From IMG/VR virus record IMGVR_UViG_3300029952_000052, positions 1 to 44,803 of that record: 44,803 nt of DNA, one strand, 5' to 3'. Every line of letters begins with the position of its first letter. The first letter of the stretch is position 1. Source of the stretch: a virus. The notes beneath the pieces are model-generated. The model made no database searches. It was not told the origin of the DNA and was given only the letters and a program-made list of their open reading frames with translations. A program made the translations under genes and the position numbers. This document shows, piece by piece, positions 17,292 through 25,880 of this stretch.

Positions 17292-17707
17292 GCTACACCG
17301 GAGAATTCACGGACAACTGCCCTTACTGCGACTCAGTGTGTGATGCTGATTTCTGTGATGTAGGCGTGGGCATGGTACAGTGTGGCCCATTCCACTGTAT
17401 GCAGTGCGGAGCCAGCCAGATAGGCCCCTACGATGATACGTTTGACCCGTACCGTACGTTCTGGGCAGAACCTCAGAAGCCGAAAGACCGGGTGCTCACC
17501 AAGCGAGAGAGTGAGACTCACTGGTATGAGCCAAACACCCCTCCCGGTTCCTCTGCCAACGTCATCGGTGGTCATATTGTGAGCCATCAGGTGATGAAGA
17601 AGATTTACGATTTGAAGTTCACCAACAATCCTCAGTATGAGGATAAAGAGTACGTGAACGAATGGTGGAAAAACATACGTGAAGATAGTCAAGCTACAAC
17701 ACGATAG
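17288..17707 (+). CDS. zinc-ribbon protein, 139 aa
   Basis: Starts in an ATGA overlap, which is preferred over the ATG at 17264. CPYCDSVCDADFC near the start and CMQCG later form a zinc ribbon. The tail is acidic and aromatic (EYVNEWWKN). Similar small zinc proteins are common in large phages; role unknown. It overlaps the SbcD-like gene by 29 bases. Confidence 0.6.
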   Translation: MSYTGEFTDNCPYCDSVCDADFCDVGVGMVQCGPFHCMQCGASQIGPYDDTFDPYRTFWAEPQKPKDRVLTKRESETHWYEPNTPPGSSANVIGGHIVSHQVMKKIYDLKFTNNPQYEDKEYVNEWWKNIREDSQATTR

Positions 17708-18671
17708 AGTAAATTTCGTCTACAGCACTGACTGGCATCTCTCCACGAAGCCGCCCGGTCGTAGGCAGGACGATTACCAGTCCTCCATCCTCGCCAAGAT
17801 AGCATTCATCCGCGACCTTACCTTGAAGCTCAAGGGTGTGGCTCTTTGCGGGGGTGACATATTCCACGTCAAGAACCCTAAGTCCCCCGCCAATGGGTTC
17901 AGCCTTCTTTTCCCTCTGTTGCATTTGTTGAGAGAGTTTCCGGTTTACACTGCCATTGGAAATCACGACCTTTCATTCGACAGAATGGATACGATTCCCA
18001 CCCAACCCATCGGTTTGCTATTTGCAGCTAAAGCTTGCCACAATCTGAACGATGAGCCTGTCCTATTCGTCAACGAGGCAGAGACAGTCAACGTGCTGGT
18101 GGAGACGTTCCCCTATGAGCATGGTGCCGAGACTCTTCAGCGGCTCCTCGCCACAGGGCCTCGGCCAGATGGCGTTCAGCATCGCATCGCGATTGTCCAC
18201 TCGTATGGTGAGCCGGGGAATGGTGGTGGTATGTTTGGTGAAGCGATTGGCTACAACCAGATTGAGCACCTAGACTATGACTTCATGCTGTGGGGACACG
18301 ACCACTCTCGTCACGAGACGGTTGAAGTCGGAGGAATAACACACGTTAACCTTGGCTCACTCGCTCGTGCTGCATATGATTACGATGAAGTGACGCGACC
18401 TGTCGTGGCGACCATTCTGTCTTTCGCTGAAGACGGTATTAGATATAAGGAAAAGGAAATCCCGGTCAGCCCTCTGAACATTGCGTTCAAGACGGCGGAC
18501 AAGGAAGTCGTTGACGTGGTGAAGTCGGACGAACTGAAAGAGTTCTTCATCGCCATGGACGAGCAGGTTGGGGACATCGAGTCAACCGACCCACGAGAAG
18601 TCATCAACGCTCTCTGCCCAGCCGATGAACCGAAGCTGCGTTCCTTGATTACTGAACTATGTGAACTATAA
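17679..18671 (+). CDS. SbcD/Mre11-like nuclease
   Basis: A 330-residue metallophosphoesterase nuclease. The motifs are complete: TDWH (D18, H20), GGDIFH (about 57-62), GNHD (about 93), IVHSYG (about 170), and GHDH (about 206). Mre11/SbcD enzymes cut and resect DNA ends with Rad50/SbcC, here probably with the product of 13340. The start is GTG. The C-terminal 80 residues probably contain the partner-binding part. A strong promoter for the next gene lies in its 3' end. Confidence 0.88.
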   Translation: MKIVKLQHDRVNFVYSTDWHLSTKPPGRRQDDYQSSILAKIAFIRDLTLKLKGVALCGGDIFHVKNPKSPANGFSLLFPLLHLLREFPVYTAIGNHDLSFDRMDTIPTQPIGLLFAAKACHNLNDEPVLFVNEAETVNVLVETFPYEHGAETLQRLLATGPRPDGVQHRIAIVHSYGEPGNGGGMFGEAIGYNQIEHLDYDFMLWGHDHSRHETVEVGGITHVNLGSLARAAYDYDEVTRPVVATILSFAEDGIRYKEKEIPVSPLNIAFKTADKEVVDVVKSDELKEFFIAMDEQVGDIESTDPREVINALCPADEPKLRSLITELCEL

Positions 18672-18672
18672 T
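18645..18672 (+). promoter_or_regulatory. strong promoter for the GIY-YIG gene
   Basis: TTGATT (18645-18650) and TATAAT (18667-18672) are separated by exactly 16 bp. It sits inside the end of the SbcD-like gene and gives the endonuclease its own transcript. Confidence 0.7.
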
Positions 18673-18686
18673 AGAGGTCTTTATTC

Positions 18687-19418
18687 ATGATAGTTTACAT
18701 GGTTTACAACAGAGTCAACGGGAAGCAGTATGTAGGAAAGACCGTAAAATATGTAGCACGTAGGTGGTCGGAGCATCTAGCTGCGGCTAAACGGGGGAGT
18801 AAATACTACCTTCATGCAGCAATACGTAAGTACGGTGTAGGGGCTTTTTTGGTTGTACCCTTATCCCATGGGGCATCCTCTGAAGAAGAGTTAGCCGAAC
18901 AAGAGAGGTACTTTATCCAAAGGTATCATACTAACGATACAACCCTTGGCTATAATCTCACAGATGGGGGTGAGGGTACCACTGGATTTAGGCATTCAGC
19001 AGAAACCAAAGATAAATTGCGTAAGTCCAAACTAGGCGTCCCCTCGTGGAACAAAGGTGTATCTCCTAGTGACGCCACTCGAAAGAAGATAGGGGCTGCA
19101 CATAAAGGCAACAAATACTGTGTGGGCAGAACGCTGTCAGATGCGACTAAACAAAAAATTTCCATGAAGGCTAGGGGGAGACCCACATCAGACACGTTAC
19201 GTCAAGTTCGGTCTCAAAATGCTCAGGGGTCAAATAATCCAATGTATGGTCGGAGCCAGAAAGAAACTACCCGTAATTTTATTAGTCAGAAACGTTTAGA
19301 ACGAGAAAAGACAGACCACACGTCATCTCGCAATATTATTAGGGTCAATCATGTTCGATGGCATACTAATCGGGGTATTGTAAGTAACGACTGTAGCTAT
19401 TGCGAAGGCGCGGCATGA
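18687..19418 (+). CDS. GIY-YIG homing endonuclease with NUMOD3 motifs
   Basis: A 243-residue Seg-like nuclease. The N-terminal GIY-YIG core has VYMVYNRVNGKQYVGKT, with the catalytic Arg in ARRWSEH and a Glu in ELAEQERYFI. Then LGYNLTDGGEGTTG, NUMOD3-like repeats (SAETKDKLRKSKLG, SDATRKKIGAAHKG, SDATKQKISMKARG) that wrap DNA, and NNPMYGRS. It is free-standing, with its own promoter. Codons are less optimised than in neighbours, consistent with a mobile gene. Confidence 0.9.
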   Translation: MIVYMVYNRVNGKQYVGKTVKYVARRWSEHLAAAKRGSKYYLHAAIRKYGVGAFLVVPLSHGASSEEELAEQERYFIQRYHTNDTTLGYNLTDGGEGTTGFRHSAETKDKLRKSKLGVPSWNKGVSPSDATRKKIGAAHKGNKYCVGRTLSDATKQKISMKARGRPTSDTLRQVRSQNAQGSNNPMYGRSQKETTRNFISQKRLEREKTDHTSSRNIIRVNHVRWHTNRGIVSNDCSYCEGAA

Positions 19419-19790
19419 TTCTAGTCAAGACACAACTTGGGCCAAGCACAGTCCATGGGCTGGGGTTGTTCGCTGCTGAATTCATTCCCAAGGGCACGGT
19501 CATATGGGAGTTCCGAGAAGGAGTAGACCACCGCATCCCCAAGGAATTGGTGGACGAATTGCCGGAACCGGCACGTTCGACCGTTCGCCACTATTCGGCT
19601 TTATGGGGTGGGGGGTTACGTCGTATCGGCGGATGACGCAAGGTACTTCAACCATTCGGATACGCCTAACCTGATGACCCTTGCGGAGCCGGATGTAGAC
19701 ATAGCGGTTCGTGACATCCACCCCGGAGAAGAGTTGTTCGAAAACTATTTTGAATTCGATGAAGACGCAGCAGAAAAATTAGGAGTGTAA
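19415..19790 (+). pseudogene. SET-domain protein, frameshifted
   Basis: The first part (frame from 19415) reads HGLGLFAAEFIPKGTVIWEF, the N-terminal SET motif. The second part, in a different frame, reads ARYFNHSDTPNLM and VRDIHPGEELFENY, the NHS and GEEL motifs of the SET methyltransferase core. Omitting one G from the six-G run at 19610-19615 joins the two frames into one protein of about 125 residues. SET domains methylate lysine on proteins. It may be a real broken gene, programmed frameshifting, or a sequencing error in the G run. The ATGA overlap with the GIY-YIG gene marks the start. Confidence 0.75.
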
Positions 19791-19792
19791 CG

Positions 19793-19951
19793 ATGATTGT
19801 TAGCTGTGATAAATGTGGCGACGTGTTCAACGACGAGTTTGTATCGACAGTGTGCCCTCACAAGGGGATTGGGTACTGTAGGCGATGCGATTGCATCATC
19901 TGCGTATGCTACGTAGAGAAAGAGGAAGTGACTAATGATTCTCGCACATAA
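19793..19951 (+). CDS. small Cys-rich zinc protein, 52 aa
   Basis: AGGAG lies 7 bases before the ATG. Seven or more cysteines (CDKCGD, CPHK, CRRCDCIICVC) in 52 residues suggest a treble-clef or RING-like zinc fold. It overlaps the following gene by 17 bases. Confidence 0.6.
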   Translation: MIVSCDKCGDVFNDEFVSTVCPHKGIGYCRRCDCIICVCYVEKEEVTNDSRT

Positions 19952-20378
19952 CGTAAAAATCATATACTTGGCAGGTCCTATCAACAGTTGCACCGATGAA
20001 GAGTGTAAGGACTGGCGTGCAGCGGCCAAGAAGTATTTCAACCACAACAGTGAAGAGATTGGCCCCATTCGCGTCCTCGACCCTATGCGTCGTGACTATC
20101 GTGGGCAGGAGATGAGCCCCCACATCCGCCACCTGATTGTGAAGGGCGACAAGACCGACTACCGTTCCGCCGACATCCTATTGGTCTACTCACCCAAGCC
20201 CAGCTACGGCACGGCCATGGAGATGTTCGACGCCTACGAGAATCTGGACAAGTGGGTGGTCGTGGTCAACGCCGACGAATTCCCCTCCCCTTGGCTTGCT
20301 GAGCACTGCGATTACCGCGTACCTACGTTCGAGCTTGCGTTTGAGACCATCAAGGGAATCATCAAGGAAATGCAGTGA
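19935..20378 (+). CDS. nucleoside 2-deoxyribosyltransferase-like protein
   Basis: A 147-residue protein: YLAGPINS near the start, ADILLVYSPKPSYGTAMEM in the middle, matching the AGP loop and the D/GTxxE motifs of the deoxyribosyltransferase superfamily. The Glu in TAMEM is in the place of the nucleophile. Family members exchange bases on deoxynucleosides or cut nucleotides. It is the second member of this fold in the window, after the DUF1937 protein at 16671. Confidence 0.72.
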   Translation: MILAHNVKIIYLAGPINSCTDEECKDWRAAAKKYFNHNSEEIGPIRVLDPMRRDYRGQEMSPHIRHLIVKGDKTDYRSADILLVYSPKPSYGTAMEMFDAYENLDKWVVVVNADEFPSPWLAEHCDYRVPTFELAFETIKGIIKEMQ

Positions 20379-20596
20379 GCGAACTAGAATACCTCGCGCT
20401 CACCCCGGTTTACGAGCTAGTTACGGTTGAAGGGGTCACCTACTATACCACACCGAATGGCAAGAACGATTTCAGTGAGGAGAAGAACGCCCTCATTCGC
20501 CTTCATACGCCCCCCAAGGCTGTGGTTGTGAAGCCGAAGGCTCTCCCGGCTCCGGTGGCTGAACCTAATAATAAGAGGAAGAAATCCGCCTCGTAA
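20375..20596 (+). CDS. hypothetical protein, 73 aa
   Basis: The GTG start overlaps the previous stop. Ordered N-terminal half, then a Pro/Lys/Val-rich tail (KAVVVKPKALPAPV). Not recognised. Confidence 0.5.
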   Translation: MSELEYLALTPVYELVTVEGVTYYTTPNGKNDFSEEKNALIRLHTPPKAVVVKPKALPAPVAEPNNKRKKSAS

Positions 20597-20682
20597 GAGC
20601 AAAACAGATCAGTGCGACGCCGCACATAGGGGTATAACCAGAGGTGTGCAAAGTGCATGTACGCAAATGAAGGGAGAATCAC

Positions 20683-20862
20683 ATGCCCCAGCCTATCCAC
20701 GTCGTCCCTGCCCCTCGTGCTTCCAACGTCATCTATTTTGTTCATACTTCCGGCTTCGCAGCATGGAAGAACCAGCGCAAGGCGGCTATGGACGCCGAAG
20801 CTGACAAGGCTCTGATTGAAGAGACCGCCGATGCTCCGCCCCCATTTGAGTTGCCATACTAA
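20683..20862 (+). CDS. small hypothetical protein, 59 aa
   Basis: GGGAG lies 6 bases upstream of the ATG. The sequence (PQPIHVVPAPRASNVIYFV, then a charged helix, then APPPFELPY) has no recognised family. Confidence 0.5.
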   Translation: MPQPIHVVPAPRASNVIYFVHTSGFAAWKNQRKAAMDAEADKALIEETADAPPPFELPY

Positions 20863-20894
20863 AGGGTTGACTCTGGAGTTTCCATACATGTAAC

Positions 20895-21557
20895 ATGTTG
20901 AGTATGGAAATTTTAAAGGGCTACCCTAACATCTTCTTCACATCAGATTTGCACTTTGACCACCAGTTCATGGTGAAGGGTAAGGTCGATGAGAATGGTG
21001 TGCTCCTCCCCGGAGCCACCATTCCCCGACCTATGTTCTCTACTGTGGATGAGATGAATGAAACCATCATTGCTCGGAACAACGAGCGGGTAAGACCCGG
21101 TGACCTTGTGTACGACCTTGGTGACTTCGCGGTTAAGACCACTGAAGAGAGAGCGATGGCTTATCGCAAGCGGCTTATTGGTCAGCGGTATCAGTTTGAG
21201 GGTAATCACGACCAGATTGCAACTAAGCTTGCCAAGAAGGGGGCGTTCATCTGGTACAGGCAGCTTGAAGAACTCAGCCTCGGGAGCCCTTACTTTGAAG
21301 GGGATAAGCGTCAGCTTATTGTTCTTTGCCACTACGCCATGAAAGTGTGGCACAATAGTTTCAGAGGGGCATTCATGCTCTATGGACATTCACATGGAAT
21401 GCTCCCTGAAGACCACACTCTTTCTTTTGATGTTGGAGTGGATGTTTGGGATTTCTACCCGGTTAGTATCGAAGAAGTCAAGGCAAAGATGGTACGGAAA
21501 TTGCCAGCGTGGTTGGAGTACCAAGAGACCCTTAAGGGTTTGGGGAGGGTGGAATAG
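20895..21557 (+). CDS. calcineurin-like metallophosphoesterase
   Basis: A 220-residue protein with all metal motifs of the family: FTSDLHFDH, YDLGDFA, FEGNHDQ, LCHYAMKVW and YGHSHG. Typical of phage-encoded phosphoesterases, which may act on nucleotides or nucleic acids. The start is 20895, with an in-frame ATG at 20904 as an alternative. Its end lies across the 3' end of an antisense endonuclease remnant. Confidence 0.83.
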   Translation: MLSMEILKGYPNIFFTSDLHFDHQFMVKGKVDENGVLLPGATIPRPMFSTVDEMNETIIARNNERVRPGDLVYDLGDFAVKTTEERAMAYRKRLIGQRYQFEGNHDQIATKLAKKGAFIWYRQLEELSLGSPYFEGDKRQLIVLCHYAMKVWHNSFRGAFMLYGHSHGMLPEDHTLSFDVGVDVWDFYPVSIEEVKAKMVRKLPAWLEYQETLKGLGRVE

Positions 21558-22011
21558 GCTTTCCCGCCCGAACCCACCGTTGAAGTTTGGGACGGGTCAT
21601 GTTTAGGGCTTGTGCTGCGAGAGAAAGGGAGCCGTATTCCACCCCGTTAATGGTGATAGGGGTGGCACGTGGGTGTTCGTTTCCCGCTTTGAATGAGGTA
21701 GTAGTGGGCTTCCCATAAAAGTGATGGCTGTCTCCCTTGGCGTAGGGTCGCTTGGCTATTTTCTTCTTTGCTTTATCCGTGTGAGTTTTACCATAGAAAG
21801 GATTTCCGCTTCCTAAGATGCGGGGTCTAGGTCCGCATAGATTAGCCCGATGTTCAGCCGTCTTGGGCTTCCCTTTTAGCGCATCACTTATGTGTTTATT
21901 CCACTCCAGCGTTCTACTGGTTGATGTGTTCCCACCGTCCCCACCACAGGTAATGTTGTATCCAAGGGTTTGAGTTTGCTGTTTGGCGATAAGTTCCTTA
22001 TTTGGGCATTG
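21532..22011 (-). pseudogene. 5'-truncated GIY-YIG/NUMOD homing endonuclease
   Basis: The reverse strand is open for 159 codons, without a usable start codon. It reads LGYNITCGGDGGNTS, then GNPFYGKTHTDKAKKKI and HHFYGKPTTT (NUMOD3-type), then ITINGVEYGSLSLAAQAL followed by NMTRPKLQRWVRAG (NUMOD1/IENR-type DNA-binding element). These are the C-terminal DNA-binding parts of a GIY-YIG homing nuclease. The catalytic N-terminal domain is missing where gene 22032 begins. It fills an otherwise unexplained 440-base gap on the + strand. Confidence 0.8.
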
Positions 22012-22031
22012 TCATGGAATGGGAGAGAGTA

Positions 22032-22235
22032 ATGGCTATCATGGCTGACGAAAAAGAGGAAGCACGTATCGCCAAGCTGGAAGCTTTCTACAAAGCTGTA
22101 ATCGACTTAACCCTTAACCATGACACCCTTAATTCACCGATATGGGGTGGAGAGGAAGAGCACGCTGTAGTATTCCCAAGTAAGCTGGGTGCTGCACTCG
22201 AAAAGGTTGACCCGGAGTGGTATCGTAACACCTAA
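22032..22235 (+). CDS. hypothetical protein, 67 aa
   Basis: GGGAG lies 6 bases before the ATG at 22032, and alternative starts lie at 22002 (TTG) and 22014. A small acidic protein (MADEKEEARIAKLEAFYK). Not recognised. It begins where the antisense endonuclease remnant ends. Confidence 0.5.
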   Translation: MAIMADEKEEARIAKLEAFYKAVIDLTLNHDTLNSPIWGGEEEHAVVFPSKLGAALEKVDPEWYRNT

Positions 22236-22265
22236 AATCGCTGGTATTAGTGTCTGGAGGATTTG

Positions 22266-22724
22266 ATGTCCCTAGACCAACCTAAACCAGATAACTATTC
22301 TATCGCTGTTCAATCCAATGTTGCCACGCAGATTCAACCCCTTCCCATATCAGGTGATATAGATGTTGCCCATGCTGTCACTGCTAACCTGCGTCAGATG
22401 GGGTTTAACTCTATCTGCGAGGACATCGAAGCTCGTGTGGCCTTAGGTGAGCAGAAGTATGGAAGCCGCCTGAAAGCGTTCAATGGCCGTGATGTCCTTA
22501 CCGATTTAGGACAAGAGGTTCTGGACGCAATTAACTATGCCAAACAAGCTGAGATTGAAGGGCGAGATGATGGCTCCCTTTTTCAGTTGGTAGTGGCGGT
22601 CGCTGTTTTGGTTGAGGGTAAGTGGAAATTCAAACTGGATGGGTATCAAGAAAATGAACTATGGGACTCTTTATTGAGGTCTATAGATGAGATTATCCAA
22701 AGAAAAGCAAGCCGCAGTCGTTGA
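22266..22724 (+). CDS. MazG-like nucleotide pyrophosphohydrolase
   Basis: A 152-residue protein. The segment RVALGEQKYGSRLKAFNGRD followed by LTDLGQEVLDAINYAKQAE is the helical signature of phage MazG-like and dNTP diphosphohydrolase-like proteins, with the acidic residues for magnesium in QEVLD. GGAGG precedes the ATG by 5 bases. It may clear non-canonical or alarmone nucleotides. The LAGLIDADG gene overlaps its 3' end by 38 bases. Confidence 0.65.
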   Translation: MSLDQPKPDNYSIAVQSNVATQIQPLPISGDIDVAHAVTANLRQMGFNSICEDIEARVALGEQKYGSRLKAFNGRDVLTDLGQEVLDAINYAKQAEIEGRDDGSLFQLVVAVAVLVEGKWKFKLDGYQENELWDSLLRSIDEIIQRKASRSR

Positions 22725-23497
22725 AGCCTACAGCCAAGGGGCTTCATGTAAGCAGGTAGGTCGGGACTTTAGCATAAGTCCTCAGACAGTATCCAATTTG
22801 CTTAAGCGAACCGGCTTATCAGCTAGAGCCGACTTTCGGCTACCAATTCATAATGAAACCGCTTTTAGTTGCATCACCCCCACCTCTGCGTATTGGGCGG
22901 GATTTCTTCTTGCAGATGGGTGTATCCACTTCCATTTGGGACGTTACCCAAAGGTGATTCTCGAACTCGGACTTCCATTTGGGACGTTACCCAAAGGTGA
23001 TTCTCGAACTCGGGATTGAGGACAGGGAACACGTTGAAAAATTTAGAGAATTTCTTCAAGCAGAGGCGGGGGTAAAGGTTAGTCATAAAGGGGCTGCGGC
23101 GAGATTTGAAGTTACCAGTCAACGGTTGGTGTCTGACCTGCTATCGTTAGGAATAACTGAACGTAAGAGTCTGACAGCGACTGTCAGCCCCTCACTAGAA
23201 AATAATCGGGATTTCTGGCGGGGGGTGATAGACGGTGATGGGTGGCTGGGATACAACTCGGGGAATGGACGACCCCACATTGGTTTGATTGGGACTAGAG
23301 CCACAATAGAGTCTTTTCAAGACTTTTGTGGTATAGAGGGTACTGTGGGTACCCAATATAAGATGTCCACAGCAGTCTACTATTCACGCAAAGCAGCTAA
23401 AGTAGCTAGGGTACTTTACGCTGAAACCAAATTGTATTTGGATAGAAAGAAAATTTTGGCAGACAGTATTATGGAATATAGGAAGGAACAACTATGA
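22687..23497 (+). pseudogene. LAGLIDADG homing endonuclease, broken by a 43-bp duplication
   Basis: The first frame (22687-23019) has an N-terminal helix-turn-helix (QVGRDFSISPQTVSNLLKR) and the first catalytic helix AYWAGFLLADGC. The second frame (to 23497) carries FWRGVIDGDGWL, the second helix with its catalytic Asp. Removing one copy of the 43-bp duplication restores a continuous protein of about 255 residues joining YPKVILELG to IEDREHVEK. A two-motif LAGLIDADG enzyme acts as a monomer. As read it is inactive; a recent duplication or an assembly artefact are both possible. Confidence 0.85.
22928..23013 (+). repeat. perfect 43-bp tandem duplication
   Basis: Positions 22928-22970 and 22971-23013 are identical. 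As 43 is not divisible by three, the duplication shifts the LAGLIDADG frame. Confidence 0.97.
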
Positions 23498-23952
23498 CTA
23501 TGAAAATAGCTGGAAGCTCCACGGTGAACGACCCCTTGTTCGAACCTTGCAACAAGGTTACCTTCGTGCCCAACGCAGACGGCCCGACGCGGGATGAGTT
23601 TATCAAGCAGCGGTATGGAGTAGACCCGGACGATGTTATCGCCGTCCCCTTCTCTGAGCTTGAAGGAACTGTACTCACTCAAGTAGACTCCAACTTCACT
23701 TATCAAGGCTCCCCCGTGTCCATGGACGTTACTGGCGACGTGCAGACTCTTCGCGTTGAGCCGGAGCCTGTCACCAAACTGGGTGAGCAGTTGGCAACCG
23801 AGTTGGACTCCTTCGACTCTCCTACAGCCGCTGACATTTCCACCCCTAGCTCTACCTACATTGTAGGTGCCTACGAGAGTGGAGAACCGGCCAAGATGGT
23901 CATCGACTCCGAAGAGAAGATGGAGCAGCTTGAGAAGAAGGCCACTGCATGA
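23494..23952 (+). CDS. hypothetical protein, 152 aa
   Basis: Starts in an ATGA overlap with the endonuclease stop. Acidic, Ser/Thr-rich and partly disordered (ELDSFDSPTAADISTPSS). Not recognised. Confidence 0.5.
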   Translation: MTMKIAGSSTVNDPLFEPCNKVTFVPNADGPTRDEFIKQRYGVDPDDVIAVPFSELEGTVLTQVDSNFTYQGSPVSMDVTGDVQTLRVEPEPVTKLGEQLATELDSFDSPTAADISTPSSTYIVGAYESGEPAKMVIDSEEKMEQLEKKATA

Positions 23953-24182
23953 TTGAACATGGCATCCCCATTCCAGAATCGACTGAAGCGGAACTCCACA
24001 TCCGCATCCCTGACCTTCTGCAAATGAAGGTCGGGGACTCTACTCTCATTGACGAGAACGAGATAGGTAGAGTTGGTCATATTGAACTGGCCGTATGGGG
24101 TATGAAGCGTAACCAGCAGCACAAGCTGGTTCACATGGACAAGGTACTTGACGGTAAGGCACGTATCTGGAGAACGCGGTAA
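23949..24182 (+). CDS. hypothetical protein, 77 aa
   Basis: ATGA overlap with the previous gene, 3 bases before the PhoH gene. Small beta-rich protein with a basic end (KARIWRTR). Not recognised. Confidence 0.5.
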   Translation: MIEHGIPIPESTEAELHIRIPDLLQMKVGDSTLIDENEIGRVGHIELAVWGMKRNQQHKLVHMDKVLDGKARIWRTR

Positions 24183-24185
24183 CTC

Positions 24186-24977
24186 ATGGGCAATAACTAC
24201 AGCAAGAAAATCAAAGCTGCTAAGACTACCAAGACACGTGCAACGAAAGAGTCGGCGACGATTCCATGGAAGAGAGAGATGGAGCCCGAGGCTCCTTATC
24301 ATCCGAGTGCAAAGCTGGCGACTCTAAAGGTCATTCCACGCTCAGTGAACCAGAAGGCATACCTCGATGCCATCGACAAGCATGATATGGTGTTTGGTAT
24401 TGGACCTGCGGGGACAGGAAAGACGTTCCTCGCCGTCGCCAAGGCGGTGCAGTGGCTGGCGAAGAAGAACAACCGCCTCGTGCTCATCCGCCCTGCGGTT
24501 GAAGCGGGTGAGAGTCTCGGCTTCCTCCCCGGCTCCATGCAGGAGAAGGTTGACCCGTATCTCCGCCCCATCTACGATGCTCTTTATGCTCTGATGCCTT
24601 CCCCACTGGTGAACAAGTATCTAGAAGATGGCGTCATTGAAGTGGCTGCGGTGGCGTTTCTGCGAGGTCGTACATTGAACAACTGCTTCGTGATTGTAGA
24701 TGAAGCTCAGAACACCACTCGTGAGCAGATGAAGATGATTTTAACTCGTATGGGTGAGGGCTCCAAGTTTGTCATCAATGGTGACGACACGCAGATTGAC
24801 ATCAGGCCCAAGTTCGACAGCGGCATCATTCATGCCGAGAAGGTACTCGAACGGGTACTCAAGATTCACTTCCAGTATTTCGAGGACGAAGACATTGTTC
24901 GTCACCCGCTGGTGAAGGAGATTGTTGAAGCCTACCGGGAGGAAGAGTACGCGGAGGAAGAGAATGACCCCGCGTGA
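24186..24977 (+). CDS. phoH: PhoH-like ATPase
   Basis: A 263-residue P-loop ATPase. Walker A is GPAGTGKT (73-80), [16 protein letters not shown] is the PhoH-specific motif, the Walker B region is VIVDEAQNT (about 170-178), and NGDDTQID follows. PhoH proteins are very common in phages; their role, possibly RNA-related or linked to phosphate stress, is not firmly known. The N-terminal 40 residues are basic and disordered. Confidence 0.92.
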   Translation: MGNNYSKKIKAAKTTKTRATKESATIPWKREMEPEAPYHPSAKLATLKVIPRSVNQKAYLDAIDKHDMVFGIGPAGTGKTFLAVAKAVQWLAKKNNRLVLIRPAVEAGESLGFLPGSMQEKVDPYLRPIYDALYALMPSPLVNKYLEDGVIEVAAVAFLRGRTLNNCFVIVDEAQNTTREQMKMILTRMGEGSKFVINGDDTQIDIRPKFDSGIIHAEKVLERVLKIHFQYFEDEDIVRHPLVKEIVEAYREEEYAEEENDPA

Positions 24978-25392
24978 AGAGTACGAAGCAGTATTGAAAG
25001 AGTACGACCTTCGACAGGCACGGGAAGAGGCTGAGGTCGAAGCTGAATACTACCGGATGGTCAAGCCGATGCTGGAGCAGTACGTCGGTGCTAAGGTATG
25101 TGACGCCACTATCTCTGCCATCACGTCCGATTGCATGAACCTTGCTCGTCACTTGTCGATGAGGTTCAGGGATGAGTACGAAATCCTTCTCGGCTACAAC
25201 GAGGAAGACCGGTCTATCAATATCGGCTACAGGATCAAGCCTCGCATCTTCGAACCTAATCTTATCCGGGAGCCTTCTGGATTCACTCGGCTGCTTCCTA
25301 AGTATGACGACATCACACTCCCGTCATCTTACGACGACCTATATCTAAAGTCACCGGAGCATGAGGAAGAGGAAGAGAGCGAAGAGGAATGA
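24964..25392 (+). CDS. hypothetical protein, 142 aa
   Basis: GGAGG lies 6 bases upstream of the ATG at 24964, so the longer frame from 24922 is not used. Predominantly charged and helical, with a strongly acidic tail ([11 protein letters not shown]). It overlaps the PhoH end by 14 bases. Not recognised. Confidence 0.55.
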   Translation: MTPREEYEAVLKEYDLRQAREEAEVEAEYYRMVKPMLEQYVGAKVCDATISAITSDCMNLARHLSMRFRDEYEILLGYNEEDRSINIGYRIKPRIFEPNLIREPSGFTRLLPKYDDITLPSSYDDLYLKSPEHEEEEESEEE

Positions 25393-25880
25393 CGATGGGG
25401 ACGGGTAGACCTAAAAAAGAGAGCACAGAACTCACCTTCTCCTTAGAGAAGGAACAGGAGTTGATGCGTGCTCGGATGGCTGAAAAGTTTCCTTCTCCAA
25501 ATACCGTCTCGTTGAGTGCTCAGTTGAACCATCTTGACGAGGTTCCTAGTAGAATCCCGACACCTGAGCCACTTAAAACTAAGGCGGTGCTCTACGCAAG
25601 AGTGTCTACTAAAACACAGAGTCTGGAGAACCAATTACTGGCTCTACGTAAATATGCTGCCCACAAAGGGTTATTGGTGGTAGGAGAATACTCAGACTCT
25701 ATCCACGGCTCTAATTCCATACGAGAGGGGCTAAACACCCTACTATTAGCTGGTAAATGTGGGGAGTTCGGTAAGGTTTTAGTTACAGCCTACGACCGAG
25801 TGGCACGGGATACTAAACTGTTCCTTCACATCGTAGACATCCTCGGGGGGTGGGGAGTGAAACACCATGGAGTCAAATGA
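25389..25880 (+). CDS. serine recombinase catalytic domain, short
   Basis: A 163-residue protein. From about residue 65 it follows the resolvase/invertase core: AVLYARVSTKTQ (catalytic Ser), a long helix LENQLLALRKYA, GEYSDS and TAYDRVARD. It stops after IVDILGGWGVKHH, where the family continues into the E-helix and a DNA-binding domain. The N-terminal 60 residues are unrelated and polar. It is either a minimal form, a truncated one, or one that depends on another DNA-binding subunit. ATGA overlap at the start. Confidence 0.75.
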   Translation: MTMGTGRPKKESTELTFSLEKEQELMRARMAEKFPSPNTVSLSAQLNHLDEVPSRIPTPEPLKTKAVLYARVSTKTQSLENQLLALRKYAAHKGLLVVGEYSDSIHGSNSIREGLNTLLLAGKCGEFGKVLVTAYDRVARDTKLFLHIVDILGGWGVKHHGVK

